From Methanosarcina sp. UBA293 (GTDB lineage: Archaea > Halobacteriota > Methanosarcinia > Methanosarcinales > Methanosarcinaceae): DNA of 21,854 bases. The stretch covers positions 1-21,854 of the forward strand of contig DALS01000023.1 of the NCBI GenBank assembly GCA_002499445.1, read 5' to 3'. Both the position numbers and the translations under genes were made by a program. Of this stretch, positions 15,874-21,854 are shown piece after piece; the first letter of the stretch is position 1, and the number at the start of each line of letters is the position of its first letter. Below the pieces are notes generated by a model. The model saw only the letters and a program-made list of their open reading frames with translations. It did not search any database and was not told the DNA's origin.

Positions 15874-16719
15874 ATGGCGTATGAAATACTGAAAAAGGAA
15901 GAAATCGCTCCGTCAGTGCACAGGATGGTAATAGACGCCCCTGACGTGGCAAAGGCTGCGAAAGCCGGACAGTTCATAATCCTCAGAATTGATGAAAAAG
16001 GGGAAAGGATTCCCCTCACGATTGCCGATTTTGAAGAAGACAAGGGCACTGTAACTGTAATATTTCAGGAGATGGGCAAGACTACAAAACAGCTTGCAAA
16101 ACTTTCTGCAGGCGAGTTTCTGGAAGACTTTGTCGGACCACTCGGCACACCTGCTGATGTCAGGAAACTCGGCACTGTTATCCTTGTAGGAGGAGGGGTG
16201 GGAGTTGCCCCAGCTTATCCCCAAGCAAAGGCGTATAGCAAAGCTGGCAATAAGGTAATTTCGATAATTGGAGCCCGGAACAAGGATCTTCTTATTCTTG
16301 AAGACGAAATGAAAAGTGCCAGCTCCGAACTGTATATCGCGACTGATGACGGCTCAAAAGGACATCATGGGTTTGTGACCGATATAATGAAACAGATTCT
16401 AGATAGCGGTGAAGAGGTTGCAAGAGTTGTGATTATTGGACCCCCGATAATGATGAAAGTCGGAGCAGGAGTAGCTTCTCCTTATGACGTTGAAATCCTG
16501 GTCAGCCTTAACTCCATTATGGTGGACGGGACAGGGATGTGTGGCGGCTGCAGGGTTACAGTTGACGGAAAAACAAGGTTTACCTGTGTTGACGGGCCAG
16601 AATTTGATGCACGGAAAGTTGATTTTATAGAACTCATGAACAGGCTTGCAATGTACCGTGGCGAAGAGGCAAAAGCCGTGGAAAAATACGAAGAAGAATG
16701 CAGATGCGGACTGCACTGA
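15874..16719 (+). CDS. sudB: Sulfide dehydrogenase / NfnA-like ferredoxin-NADP reductase beta subunit
   Basis: The 281-residue flavoprotein is the small subunit of the SudAB/NfnAB complex and belongs to the ferredoxin-NADP reductase group, like PyrK. RIPLTIAD (45-52) is the FAD-binding region, and VILVGGGVGVAPAYPQAKA (102-120) the NAD(P)-binding region. A [2Fe-2S] site is formed by D218-x4-C223-x2-C226-x11-C238; in the Thermotoga NfnA structure one Asp and three Cys hold the cluster, and the same pattern is seen here. An upstream in-frame ATG at 15835 would add 13 residues; the ATG at 15874 follows GTGATCCT, complementary to the 16S tail, and begins at the conserved start. It lies 17 bases before sudA. 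The complex moves electrons between ferredoxin, NADH and NADPH, and can also reduce polysulfide. Confidence 0.92.
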   Translation: MAYEILKKEEIAPSVHRMVIDAPDVAKAAKAGQFIILRIDEKGERIPLTIADFEEDKGTVTVIFQEMGKTTKQLAKLSAGEFLEDFVGPLGTPADVRKLGTVILVGGGVGVAPAYPQAKAYSKAGNKVISIIGARNKDLLILEDEMKSASSELYIATDDGSKGHHGFVTDIMKQILDSGEEVARVVIIGPPIMMKVGAGVASPYDVEILVSLNSIMVDGTGMCGGCRVTVDGKTRFTCVDGPEFDARKVDFIELMNRLAMYRGEEAKAVEKYEEECRCGLH

Positions 16720-16736
16720 GAAGGAGGGGATGAAAA

Positions 16737-18146
16737 ATGCAAGAATTACATGGAGAAAAGGCAGCAAAAGCAAAAAAAGAAAGAACTCCGATGCCAGAAC
16801 AGCCTGCCGAAGAGCGCAGAAAGAACTTTAATGAGGTAGCTCTTGGCTACACAAAAGAAGATGCTCTTGCCGAAGCTTCCCGATGCCTCTCCTGCAAAGA
16901 CCCAAAATGCGTTGAAGGCTGCCCTGTGAATGTGGATATTCCAGGCTTTATCAAGCTGGTCTGCGAGGAAGATTTCTCAGGGGCGATCGAGAGGATTAAA
17001 GGCACAAACGCCCTTCCTGCCATCTGTGGCCGCGTCTGCCCCCAGGAAACTCAGTGCGAAGCCCTCTGCGTACTCGGAAAGAAAGGACAGCCAGTAGCTA
17101 TCGGAAGGCTTGAACGTTTCTGCGCTGACTACGAGCGCCAGACAGGGGTAAAGGTACCTGAAGTGCCGGAGCTTACAGGAAAGAAAGTAGCTGTTGTCGG
17201 CTCAGGACCTGCCGGGCTTACTGCCGCAGCAGACCTTGCAAAGTTGGGACACAAAGTCACAATTTTTGAATCCCTGCACAAAGCCGGCGGAGTACTGAGT
17301 TACGGCATCCCCGAGTTCAGGCTGCCAAAGGAAATTGTACGACAGGAAGTTGAGTACATCAAGCAGCTCGGAGTCGAGCTCAGACCCAACTACATAATCG
17401 GCAGAATCAAGACTTTAGACGAGCTCTGTGACGAGTTCGATGCAGTCTTCCTGGGCACGGGCGCAGGTCTCCCAAGTTTCATGGGAATTCCGGGCGAAAA
17501 CTTCAATGGCGTATATTCCGCAAACGAATTCCTGACCCGTGTAAACCTCATGAAAGCCTATGACCCTGAATATGACACCAAAGTCAGGGTCGGAAAACAC
17601 GTTGTCGTGGTCGGAGGCGGAAACGTGGCAATGGATGCCGCCCGCTCAGCTCTTCGCCTTGGCGCTGACGAAGTCAGCATAGTCTACCGTCGCGGGGAAG
17701 ACGAGATGCCAGCCCGCAGGGAAGAAATCGAGCACGCTAAAGAAGAAGGTATAATCTTCAGGCTCCTTACAAACCCTGTCCGCATTCTCGGCGACGAGAA
17801 GTTCAATGTTACTGCAGTCGAATGCATAAAAATGGAACTCGGCGAACCTGACAAGTCCGGCAGGAGAAGCCCTGTGCCTGTGGAAGGTTCGGAATTCACA
17901 ATCCCTGCCGATGTCGTGGTTGTCGCAATCGGCACTTCTCCAAACCCTATTATCTTCAAAGGCTCGGAAGGCCTTGACCAAAACAGGAGAGGCACTGTAG
18001 TTGCAGACGAAGAAACCGGCGCAACCTCCAAGTGCGGAGTCTTTGCAGGCGGAGACGTTGTCACAGGCGCAGCAACCGTTATCAGTGCAATGGGCGCAGG
18101 TAAAAAGGCAGCAAGGGCGATTGACGAATTTTTGAAAGAAAAGTGA
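16737..18146 (+). CDS. sudA: Sulfide dehydrogenase / NfnB-like glutamate synthase-type alpha subunit
   Basis: The 469-residue protein resembles the small subunit of bacterial glutamate synthase and NfnB. Two sets of four Cys hold [4Fe-4S] clusters in the N-terminal domain: C50, C53, C58, C62 (CLSCKDPKCVEGC) and C97, C101, C107, C111. Then come an FAD-binding VAVVGSGPAGLTAAADLAKL (151-170) and an NADPH-binding VVVVGGGNVAMDAARSALRL followed by YRRGEDEMPA. A second nucleotide-fold end, FAGGDVVTGAATVISAMGAG, closes the FAD site. The ATG at 16737 follows AAGGAGGGGATGAAA, a very strong ribosome site. With sudB it forms a two-gene operon ending in a hairpin terminator. It is often annotated as NADPH-dependent glutamate synthase, but no large GltB-type subunit is nearby, and the partner favours Sud/Nfn. 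Confidence 0.93.
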   Translation: MQELHGEKAAKAKKERTPMPEQPAEERRKNFNEVALGYTKEDALAEASRCLSCKDPKCVEGCPVNVDIPGFIKLVCEEDFSGAIERIKGTNALPAICGRVCPQETQCEALCVLGKKGQPVAIGRLERFCADYERQTGVKVPEVPELTGKKVAVVGSGPAGLTAAADLAKLGHKVTIFESLHKAGGVLSYGIPEFRLPKEIVRQEVEYIKQLGVELRPNYIIGRIKTLDELCDEFDAVFLGTGAGLPSFMGIPGENFNGVYSANEFLTRVNLMKAYDPEYDTKVRVGKHVVVVGGGNVAMDAARSALRLGADEVSIVYRRGEDEMPARREEIEHAKEEGIIFRLLTNPVRILGDEKFNVTAVECIKMELGEPDKSGRRSPVPVEGSEFTIPADVVVVAIGTSPNPIIFKGSEGLDQNRRGTVVADEETGATSKCGVFAGGDVVTGAATVISAMGAGKKAARAIDEFLKEK

Positions 18147-18172
18147 GACCAGAGAGATCTGGTTTCTTTTTT
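18145..18172 (+). terminator. Hairpin terminator of the sud operon
   Basis: GAGACCAGA (18145-18153) pairs with TCTGGTTTC (18158-18166), a 9-bp stem with one G-U pair and the GNRA-type loop GAGA, directly followed by a T-run. The stem starts inside the sudA stop codon, so the operon ends with almost no 3' spacer. Confidence 0.75.
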
Positions 18173-18433
18173 AGTGTCTGAAATCTATTAAATTTTATAA
18201 TGTTCTATTTTTTGAGTGAGTAAAAACGCTAACAGGACAGATATAAAAAGTGTCTATGCTTTCTCATACTTATTTATATTTGATATCTGGGTTGATCGAA
18301 GGAAACTTCTATATTCCTATGGTCCCTGGAATAACTGAGTTTAGAAAAGCACACTTAAAGCAGATTACTAAAATTGAAAAAGTAAATGACACAATAACTT
18401 TATTATATTTTTTAATGGATTTTGGAAAGTTGA
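18173..18433. other. Spacer between the sud operon and the toxin-antitoxin pair
   Basis: This AT-rich stretch has no supported gene. A plus-strand frame from 18250 would overlap the antitoxin gene by about 80 bases in another phase and lacks a ribosome site, so I do not call it. Confidence 0.5.
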
Positions 18434-18457
18434 TTTATAAATACTATAGCTGCTATA
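18434..18457 (+). promoter_or_regulatory. Promoter and possible operator of the toxin-antitoxin operon
   Basis: TTTATAAATA (18434-18443) is a very good archaeal TATA box. Directly after it, TATAG-CTG-CTATA (18445-18457) is a perfect 5-bp inverted repeat, well placed for binding by the antitoxin, as in autoregulated type II systems. A TATA box here would start transcription at about 18461-18467, right at the start codons, so the mRNA is probably leaderless. Confidence 0.55.
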
Positions 18458-18466
18458 ATGATGATT

Positions 18467-18682
18467 ATGTCAGAGACAACAACTATTCAAGTAACCAAAC
18501 AAACCAGGGACGAATTAAAAAGAATCGGTTCTATGGGCGATGACTACAACGCAGTAATTGAAAAGTTAATCAGAGAATACAAAGACCATGAATACAAATC
18601 GAGAATAGACAGGCTTGCAGAGGAAGCAGACGAATTCATCAAAGAACACAGAGACGAGTTTGTGAGCATTGATGGCCTTTAA
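18467..18682 (+). CDS. Type II antitoxin, partner of the RelE-like toxin
   Basis: This 71-residue hydrophilic protein starts with a beta-strand segment, TTTIQVTKQTRDELKRI, of ribbon-helix-helix-like form, followed by a charged helix rich in Glu and Lys (KDHEYKSRIDRLAEEADE), the part that usually wraps the toxin. It resembles small archaeal antitoxins of the VapB/DUF7557 type. ATG codons at 18458 and 18461 are other possible starts. No Shine-Dalgarno site is present, consistent with a leaderless mRNA from the TATA box at 18434. Its end overlaps the toxin start by 11 bases, typical of toxin-antitoxin pairs. It should neutralise the toxin and repress the operon. The exact family is uncertain. 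Confidence 0.75.
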   Translation: MSETTTIQVTKQTRDELKRIGSMGDDYNAVIEKLIREYKDHEYKSRIDRLAEEADEFIKEHRDEFVSIDGL

Positions 18683-18938
18683 AGTCCTGATTCATCCGAA
18701 AGCCCTTAATGACATTCCTTCGAGTCGGAGAGACCAAATTAAAGCAGCTCTAAAAGAGCTTAATGACCCCTTCCCTGGTGGGAATAAAAGCAAAATTGAA
18801 GGTTATAAAGAAGAGATTTACAGGTTACGAATTGGAAGTTTTAGGGCTATGTATAGGATTAATTCTGAAAAAAAAGAAGTTTATGTTTATGAATTTTTAA
18901 CACAGGAGCAAGCGCACAAAAAATATGGCCGTCTTTAA
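18672..18938 (+). CDS. RelE-family toxin (probable mRNA interferase)
   Basis: The 88-residue protein has the layout of the RelE/ParE group. FKVLIHPKALNDIPSSRRDQ (3-22) is the first strand and helices, PFPGGNKSKIEG the middle loop, and IYRLRIGSFRAMYRI the conserved basic strand core. The C-terminal strand VYVYEFLTQEQAHKKYGRL ends with Lys/Tyr residues that fit an RNA-cutting site. It would cut mRNA on the ribosome when free of its antitoxin. The ATG at 18672 lies inside the last antitoxin codons, giving coupled translation. It is full length, with no sign of decay. A ParE-type gyrase inhibitor is possible but less likely, given the basic residues. Confidence 0.82.
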   Translation: MAFKVLIHPKALNDIPSSRRDQIKAALKELNDPFPGGNKSKIEGYKEEIYRLRIGSFRAMYRINSEKKEVYVYEFLTQEQAHKKYGRL

Positions 18939-18979
18939 TTTTCACTTCCTGCTTTTCCTATTAAATACAGTCCTGCACT

Positions 18980-19240
18980 GGTTCCGTTGCAAAAAATCTA
19001 TTCTAAGGATATAATGAAATAAAAAGGAAATTAAAGGTAGCGCCATGCTATCTAATTCCTTTAAATGGAAACACTTTGTAGGTGAAATTATCTGGTTGTG
19101 GTGCAAAAATTCTATTTCCGTAGTTTGATACTATAATTCTTGCTTTTGTGTACCTTTTTCCCGGTGATGAGATTAATTTTCCTAATTGTGAAGGTTTACA
19201 CTGATTTTGTAACAAAGCCAGATTTTTTGCACCACCTTCC
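18980..19240. mobile_element. Degenerate IS6-like element ends (non-autonomous)
   Basis: GGTTCCGTTGCAAAAAATC begins at 18980 and is identical for 19 bases to the left end of the element at 20096. Its best inverted partner nearby is the minus-strand GGTGGTGCAAAAAATCT ending at 19236-19240. Together they bound about 260 bases without a transposase. IS6-family ends read GGnnCTGTTGCAAA in bacteria, so an IS6-like origin is suggested. No clear target duplication was seen. The other possible partner is the right end at 20245. Confidence 0.45.
19094..19236. mobile_element. Small inverted-repeat element (MITE-like), 143 bp
   Basis: GGTTGTGGTGCAAAAATTC at 19094 and the reverse complement of TTTTTTGCACCACC ending at 19236 form inverted ends sharing TGGTGCAAAAA. 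There is no reading frame inside. The ends are variants of the GGTTCCGTTGCAAAAA repeats nearby. It lies 36 bases beyond the stop of the gene at 19272. Confidence 0.5.
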
Positions 19241-19271
19241 TTGAATCGATGGCCAATGAATTTGTTTCAAG

Positions 19272-20039
19272 TTAAAACTCAAAATTGGGTTCTCTAATAA
19301 TAGAATTTAATAATTTCTTTGTAGATCTAATCTGTTCATCGTTTCCATCTACTGCAAGCCAGATAGCGCCCTCAGCTCCACTTACTCCACCACCTGCAAC
19401 CTGTTCTGCACTTGCACCAGTAAGAAGTGAAATGGCTTCGATTTCAGTGACAATTTCACCAGCTACAGGTAATAAACGAGGCCCATGCGAACCTGGAGCA
19501 TTTAATTTCCGTGCTAAATCATTTAAATCAGCGTAAACACGTTTTTCAAGTCCTGCAGGAAGTATCAGTCTGACGCGTCGGCCTACAACTGCCTGAATCG
19601 ATGCACCAATAGTTCCACAGTGCGGATCTCCAATGTAAATGCCTGCCTGTCCTTTTGGAAGGTTCAACGCATTAACACCCTTTAAAATCACGTCTCCTTC
19701 CTTCAAATCATCTACAACGTTAAAAATTGTTTCCCCCTGCTTCCAGATACCATTTTTAATTACTACATCTCCTGGAAAAACAGTTTCATCTTTAATACGC
19801 CCGGAACTGGTTACAGGACCGTCAGGAGGCAGTACAACACCCCTGAAGAATCTTTTTTTTGAAAAATTTTCCACTTGACCTATAAAAGACAATATTTCTT
19901 CGGCCACGTAACCATTTGTGGTTCCAGCAATTATAACAATGGTTCCAGATGCAAGAGATTCATTTACTGCTGGATGTTTTGCCAGAGCTTTTGCGATTAA
20001 TCTTTTCCCTGCTGCGGGGGTTATTAAAAACTGTTCCAT
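19272..20039 (-). CDS. Conserved protein of unknown function
   Basis: The 255-residue protein is soluble, with no signal peptide or membrane segment. It starts MEQFLITPAAGKRLIAKALA, then has TIVIIAGTTNGYVAEEIL (33-50), a Gly-rich strand-loop that could bind a nucleotide or phosphate. FRGVVLPPDG, KGVNALNLPKGQAGIYIGDP, HCGTIGASIQAVVGRRVRLI and AGGGVSGAEGAIWLAVDG are conserved-looking, Gly-rich blocks. I believe similar proteins occur in many methanogens, but I know of no tested function. The ATG at 20039 follows GGAGATAAAAATAA. The gene stands alone between two small IS6-like elements; the upstream one ends only 56 bases before the start, so it may have replaced or moved the promoter. The gene itself looks intact and has ordinary codon use. 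Confidence 0.85.
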   Translation of the reverse strand: MEQFLITPAAGKRLIAKALAKHPAVNESLASGTIVIIAGTTNGYVAEEILSFIGQVENFSKKRFFRGVVLPPDGPVTSSGRIKDETVFPGDVVIKNGIWKQGETIFNVVDDLKEGDVILKGVNALNLPKGQAGIYIGDPHCGTIGASIQAVVGRRVRLILPAGLEKRVYADLNDLARKLNAPGSHGPRLLPVAGEIVTEIEAISLLTGASAEQVAGGGVSGAEGAIWLAVDGNDEQIRSTKKLLNSIIREPNFEF

Positions 20040-20095
20040 TTATTTTTATCTCCAATCATTCCTAAATCTGTTTAAAAGCATTTATGTTAATTTAT

Positions 20096-20245
20096 GGTTC
20101 CGTTGCAAAAAATCAGAACATTTTACAAAATCGTTGAAAACCTTTACAATAAGGTAATTTGAGTGATTAAATTGGGGTTAAAATAACATTTAAAGAAAAT
20201 AATAATAGCCTCAAAGTACACAAAATATATTTTTGCAACGGAACC
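20096..20245. mobile_element. IS6-like MITE, 150 bp
   Basis: The element has 16-bp perfect inverted ends, GGTTCCGTTGCAAAAA at 20096-20111 and its reverse complement at 20230-20245. The inside is AT-rich and has no gene. The flanking 8-mers (TAATTTAT and CTTGAAGC) do not match, so no target duplication supports a recent single insertion. Its left end is the same for 19 bases as the solo end at 18980, so both derive from one family. It lies 56 bases upstream of the minus-strand gene that begins at 20039. Confidence 0.7.
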
Positions 20246-20814
20246 CTTGAAGCTCTTCAATCTGAGCTCTCAATTCTGGGGATATAAGCTATAATTCTCT
20301 CTAAATATTGCCTGTCGTTTCTCATAGTTTTTTTCTGTTGCCGTATACACTCATCGAAAGGGAAAAATTTCTACCCAAAAATGAAATAAGTCTCTTGATG
20401 TTTAATTTTCACTAAAATACACAAGTTATCTCATTAATAGGAGCTAATCTGTTTTTTCAATTATATAGATCTCGTAAAATGAGTACACAAGAATGTGACA
20501 TAGTCAAGATATTTAGGTCATATAAAAATTCGTATCATTTCCTATTTATAAAACAGATAATATTTTCGGGGATACCCCGACACCTATGCTACCAGCCGCA
20601 ATATACTCTTCGGAAAACTATCGTTATGCCGCATCATGCCGATTTCAATTAATATAAACATTCCGGTATTTATATATATTTTTGTTTTTATATATTTATA
20701 TATATTTTTGTTTTTATATATATCCCTCTTTTCTAAAATTTATATAATGTATATATTTTTGAATTATTAAATATTACACTTAGTCTACATTCACTTTCTA
20801 AGAACCGGAAATTC
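20246..20814. other. Non-coding stretch with a GC-richer island
   Basis: No gene is supported. Within AT-rich DNA there is a richer segment at about 20566-20645 that opens with the hairpin TCGGGG-ATA-CCCCGA (20566-20580). A TATA-like TTTATAAAA lies about 20 bases before it. One frame stays open from about 20530 to a TAA at 20655-20657 (about 42 codons, ending YRYAASCRFQLI). It could be the decayed end of a gene, or the island could be a small RNA. A perfect 26-bp tandem duplication follows at 20669-20720. Confidence 0.5.
20669..20720. repeat. Perfect 26-bp tandem duplication, AT-only plus one G per unit
   Basis: The unit 20669-20694 is repeated exactly at 20695-20720. Each unit consists of TTTATATATATTTTTG followed by TTTTTATATA. 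The exact match suggests a recent duplication. It contains several TATA-box-like octamers, so it could affect transcription, but no gene starts right after it. Confidence 0.9.
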
Positions 20815-20823
20815 TTTATATAG
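20815..20823 (+). promoter_or_regulatory. Candidate promoter of the secreted protein gene
   Basis: TTTATATAG preceded by the purine-rich CCGGAAATTC is a good archaeal TATA/BRE match. Transcription near 20843 would give a leader of about 180 bases before the GTG start at 21023. Confidence 0.45.
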
Positions 20824-21022
20824 TGACACAACATCTAAAAACTTAGGATTTAAAAACGGTAATAATAGTATAAGCCCTTAATCCTGAGGTTACACTACTT
20901 TTATCACTAGATTTTGGATTTGAAGGAACTAAAAGGAATATAAAGAAATATGAAAACTTATTGTGTAATGTCAGGCCTGATAGTAGCACATAAATACCAA
21001 AAATATTAAAAGGTGATACATT

Positions 21023-21430
21023 GTGAAGAAATCAGCAACAGTTTTAATAACCATAATCCTAATTTTGGGTTTATTTTCAAATGTAGCTCTTGCTGCTAGT
21101 ACAGGTACAGGCACGAAAACTGCAACAATAAAATCGAGTCATGGAGACCCAGCGAAAATAACAGTTAAATATAATTGGGGGACAAGGACTTACGGGACAA
21201 CTTCAACAAAAATTTTCACCGGTTGTACTGGCATTAGTTCTGATGTATATTCATCGCTGTCTTCACCGATAGATATTATAAGTTGGAAACAATCAAACAG
21301 TTCATATAAAATACTTGATGGAGGAAGAACATTACATGTAAAAGTTACCGGAGTATCGAGAATGTGTACTGAGAATTTTTACACTTATGATTTAAAACAA
21401 ACCTTAGATTATTATTTTTATAAGCCCTAA
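21023..21430 (+). CDS. Small secreted protein of unknown function
   Basis: The 135-residue protein begins with a Sec-type signal peptide: MKKSATVLITIILILGLFSN followed by VALAAST, with likely cleavage after ALA at about residue 24. The mature part of about 110 residues is rich in Thr, Ser, Lys and Tyr, looks beta-rich (KTATIKSSHGDPAKITVKYN), and has two Cys (in FTGCTGIS and SRMCTENF) that could form a disulfide outside the cell. It ends LDYYFYKP. The start is GTG, supported by AGGTGATACATT directly before it, a near-perfect ribosome site. I recognise no domain. It is monocistronic, between the AT-rich spacer and the TIGR02391-like gene. Confidence 0.75.
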   Translation: MKKSATVLITIILILGLFSNVALAASTGTGTKTATIKSSHGDPAKITVKYNWGTRTYGTTSTKIFTGCTGISSDVYSSLSSPIDIISWKQSNSSYKILDGGRTLHVKVTGVSRMCTENFYTYDLKQTLDYYFYKP

Positions 21431-21675
21431 TATTATTTACAATAACAAAATACGACTCAATTCCGTAATCTAGCGATTTTTCACTTTTTTCTTTCTCAAA
21501 ACTGCAGTTTTCTCTATTGACCATTTTCAAGCTTGTTATAGAGGCTTACAGGTATCCAGGCGTTTATCTTGCGCTTCTCTTCGGGCATGTATCCAAATTA
21601 CTCAATTTTAGGATATAGTTGTATCCTTTCATATCCGGAATGTATTCTAAAATATATTCAATGGTAGGTGGAGTA
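21431..21675. other. Spacer before the right-edge gene
   Basis: The spacer holds no gene. It contains a perfect 14-bp palindrome, AAAACTGCAGTTTT (21498-21511), followed by a short pyrimidine stretch, possibly the end of the secreted protein transcript. Confidence 0.4.
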
Positions 21676-21852
21676 ATGACGGTAGAATTTGAATTAGACA
21701 CTATACTTCATCAGAGGATTATCGATAAATGCATGTCTCTTTACAAAGATGGTCATTTTTCCCATGCTGCATTTGAATCTATGAAACAGGTAGAACTTGC
21801 ACTTAAAGAGAAATCCGGTACTTGTAAAAAACGGTGCTCCAGTTATATTTAG
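21676..21852 (+). pseudogene. Frameshifted or truncated TIGR02391-like protein gene
   Basis: The ATG at 21676 sits behind AGGTGGAGTA. The product starts MTVEFELDTILHQRIIDKCM and continues SLYKDGHFSHAAFESMKQVE before ALKEKSG. This helical start, with GHF-x3-AFE, resembles the TIGR02391 family of unknown function, often found near phage and defence genes. After KSG the frame runs into an unrelated end, TCKKRCSSYI, and a stop at 21850-21852. In the neighbouring frame the sequence reads VKNGAPVIF and stays open to the window edge. Removing four bases (ACTT, near 21820) would join KSG to VKNGAPVIF, so a 4-bp insertion is likely. The rest lies outside the window. A natural short protein is less likely. 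Confidence 0.6.
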
Positions 21853-21854
21853 TT

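Noticed and set aside
18250..18543. 97-codon plus-strand frame before and into the antitoxin gene
   Set aside because: It overlaps the antitoxin in another phase, contains the antitoxin promoter and has no ribosome site.
20669..20720. Possible CRISPR-like repeat
   Set aside because: There are only two units, directly adjacent with no spacer, made of AT tracts. No cas gene is present.
21345..21530. 61-codon minus-strand frame behind the secreted protein gene
   Set aside because: It overlaps the end of the secreted protein gene on the opposite strand, and its residues are those of AT-rich non-coding DNA.

Overview
The window looks like part of a methanogenic archaeon's chromosome, most likely Methanosarcina or a close relative. 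The reasons are Shine-Dalgarno sites of the GGTGAT/AGGAG type, TTTATATA-type TATA boxes instead of bacterial -35/-10 promoters, mixed AT-rich and about 45% GC coding DNA, and protein flavours familiar from that genus. The genus is an inference from style; no rRNA or tRNA gene is present to prove it.

Region 1 (1-14675) is a surface-glycan locus, almost all on the minus strand. A right-hand block, gmd-fcl-wzm-wzt-glycosyltransferase (10824 down to 5305), should make GDP-L-fucose from GDP-mannose and export a glycan through a Wzm/Wzt ABC transporter. A left-hand block (4770 down to 290) carries a UDP-glucuronate decarboxylase (UDP-xylose), a second glycosyltransferase of the same family, a frameshifted methyltransferase pseudogene and a GT4 glycosyltransferase. 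A bifunctional manC (13299-14675) would supply GDP-mannose. A Wzx-type flippase (11595-13058) on the plus strand lies between the intact manC and a deleted second copy of manC. A further short remnant, of a nucleotide-sugar dehydratase/epimerase, lies next to the broken manC. The left half and the 3' third of wzt are clearly more AT-rich than the rest, as expected if strain-specific cassettes were exchanged by recombination.

Region 2 (14676-15873) is mostly non-coding but holds two very short, highly charged minus-strand genes (46 and 45 codons for amino acids) with good ribosome binding sites, plus short repeats and hairpins and the likely promoter and leader of the next operon.

Region 3 (15874-18146) is the sudB-sudA (NfnA/NfnB-like) flavoprotein operon, ending in a clear GNRA-loop hairpin terminator. 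It links reduced ferredoxin, NAD(P)H and possibly sulfide/polysulfide or glutamate metabolism.

Region 4 (18147-21854) is accessory DNA. It has a compact RelE-type toxin-antitoxin pair, several IS6-like terminal repeats forming small non-autonomous elements on both sides of a conserved gene of unknown function, a long AT-rich stretch with a perfect 26-bp tandem duplication, a small secreted protein gene with a GTG start, and a gene of the TIGR02391-like type that appears frameshifted where the window ends.

No CRISPR array, tRNA, rRNA, intact transposase or defence system was seen. The most interesting signals are the record of recombination in the glycan locus (mosaic wzt, broken manC, hidden pseudogenes), the two small charged proteins, and the IS6-like elements around an unknown gene.
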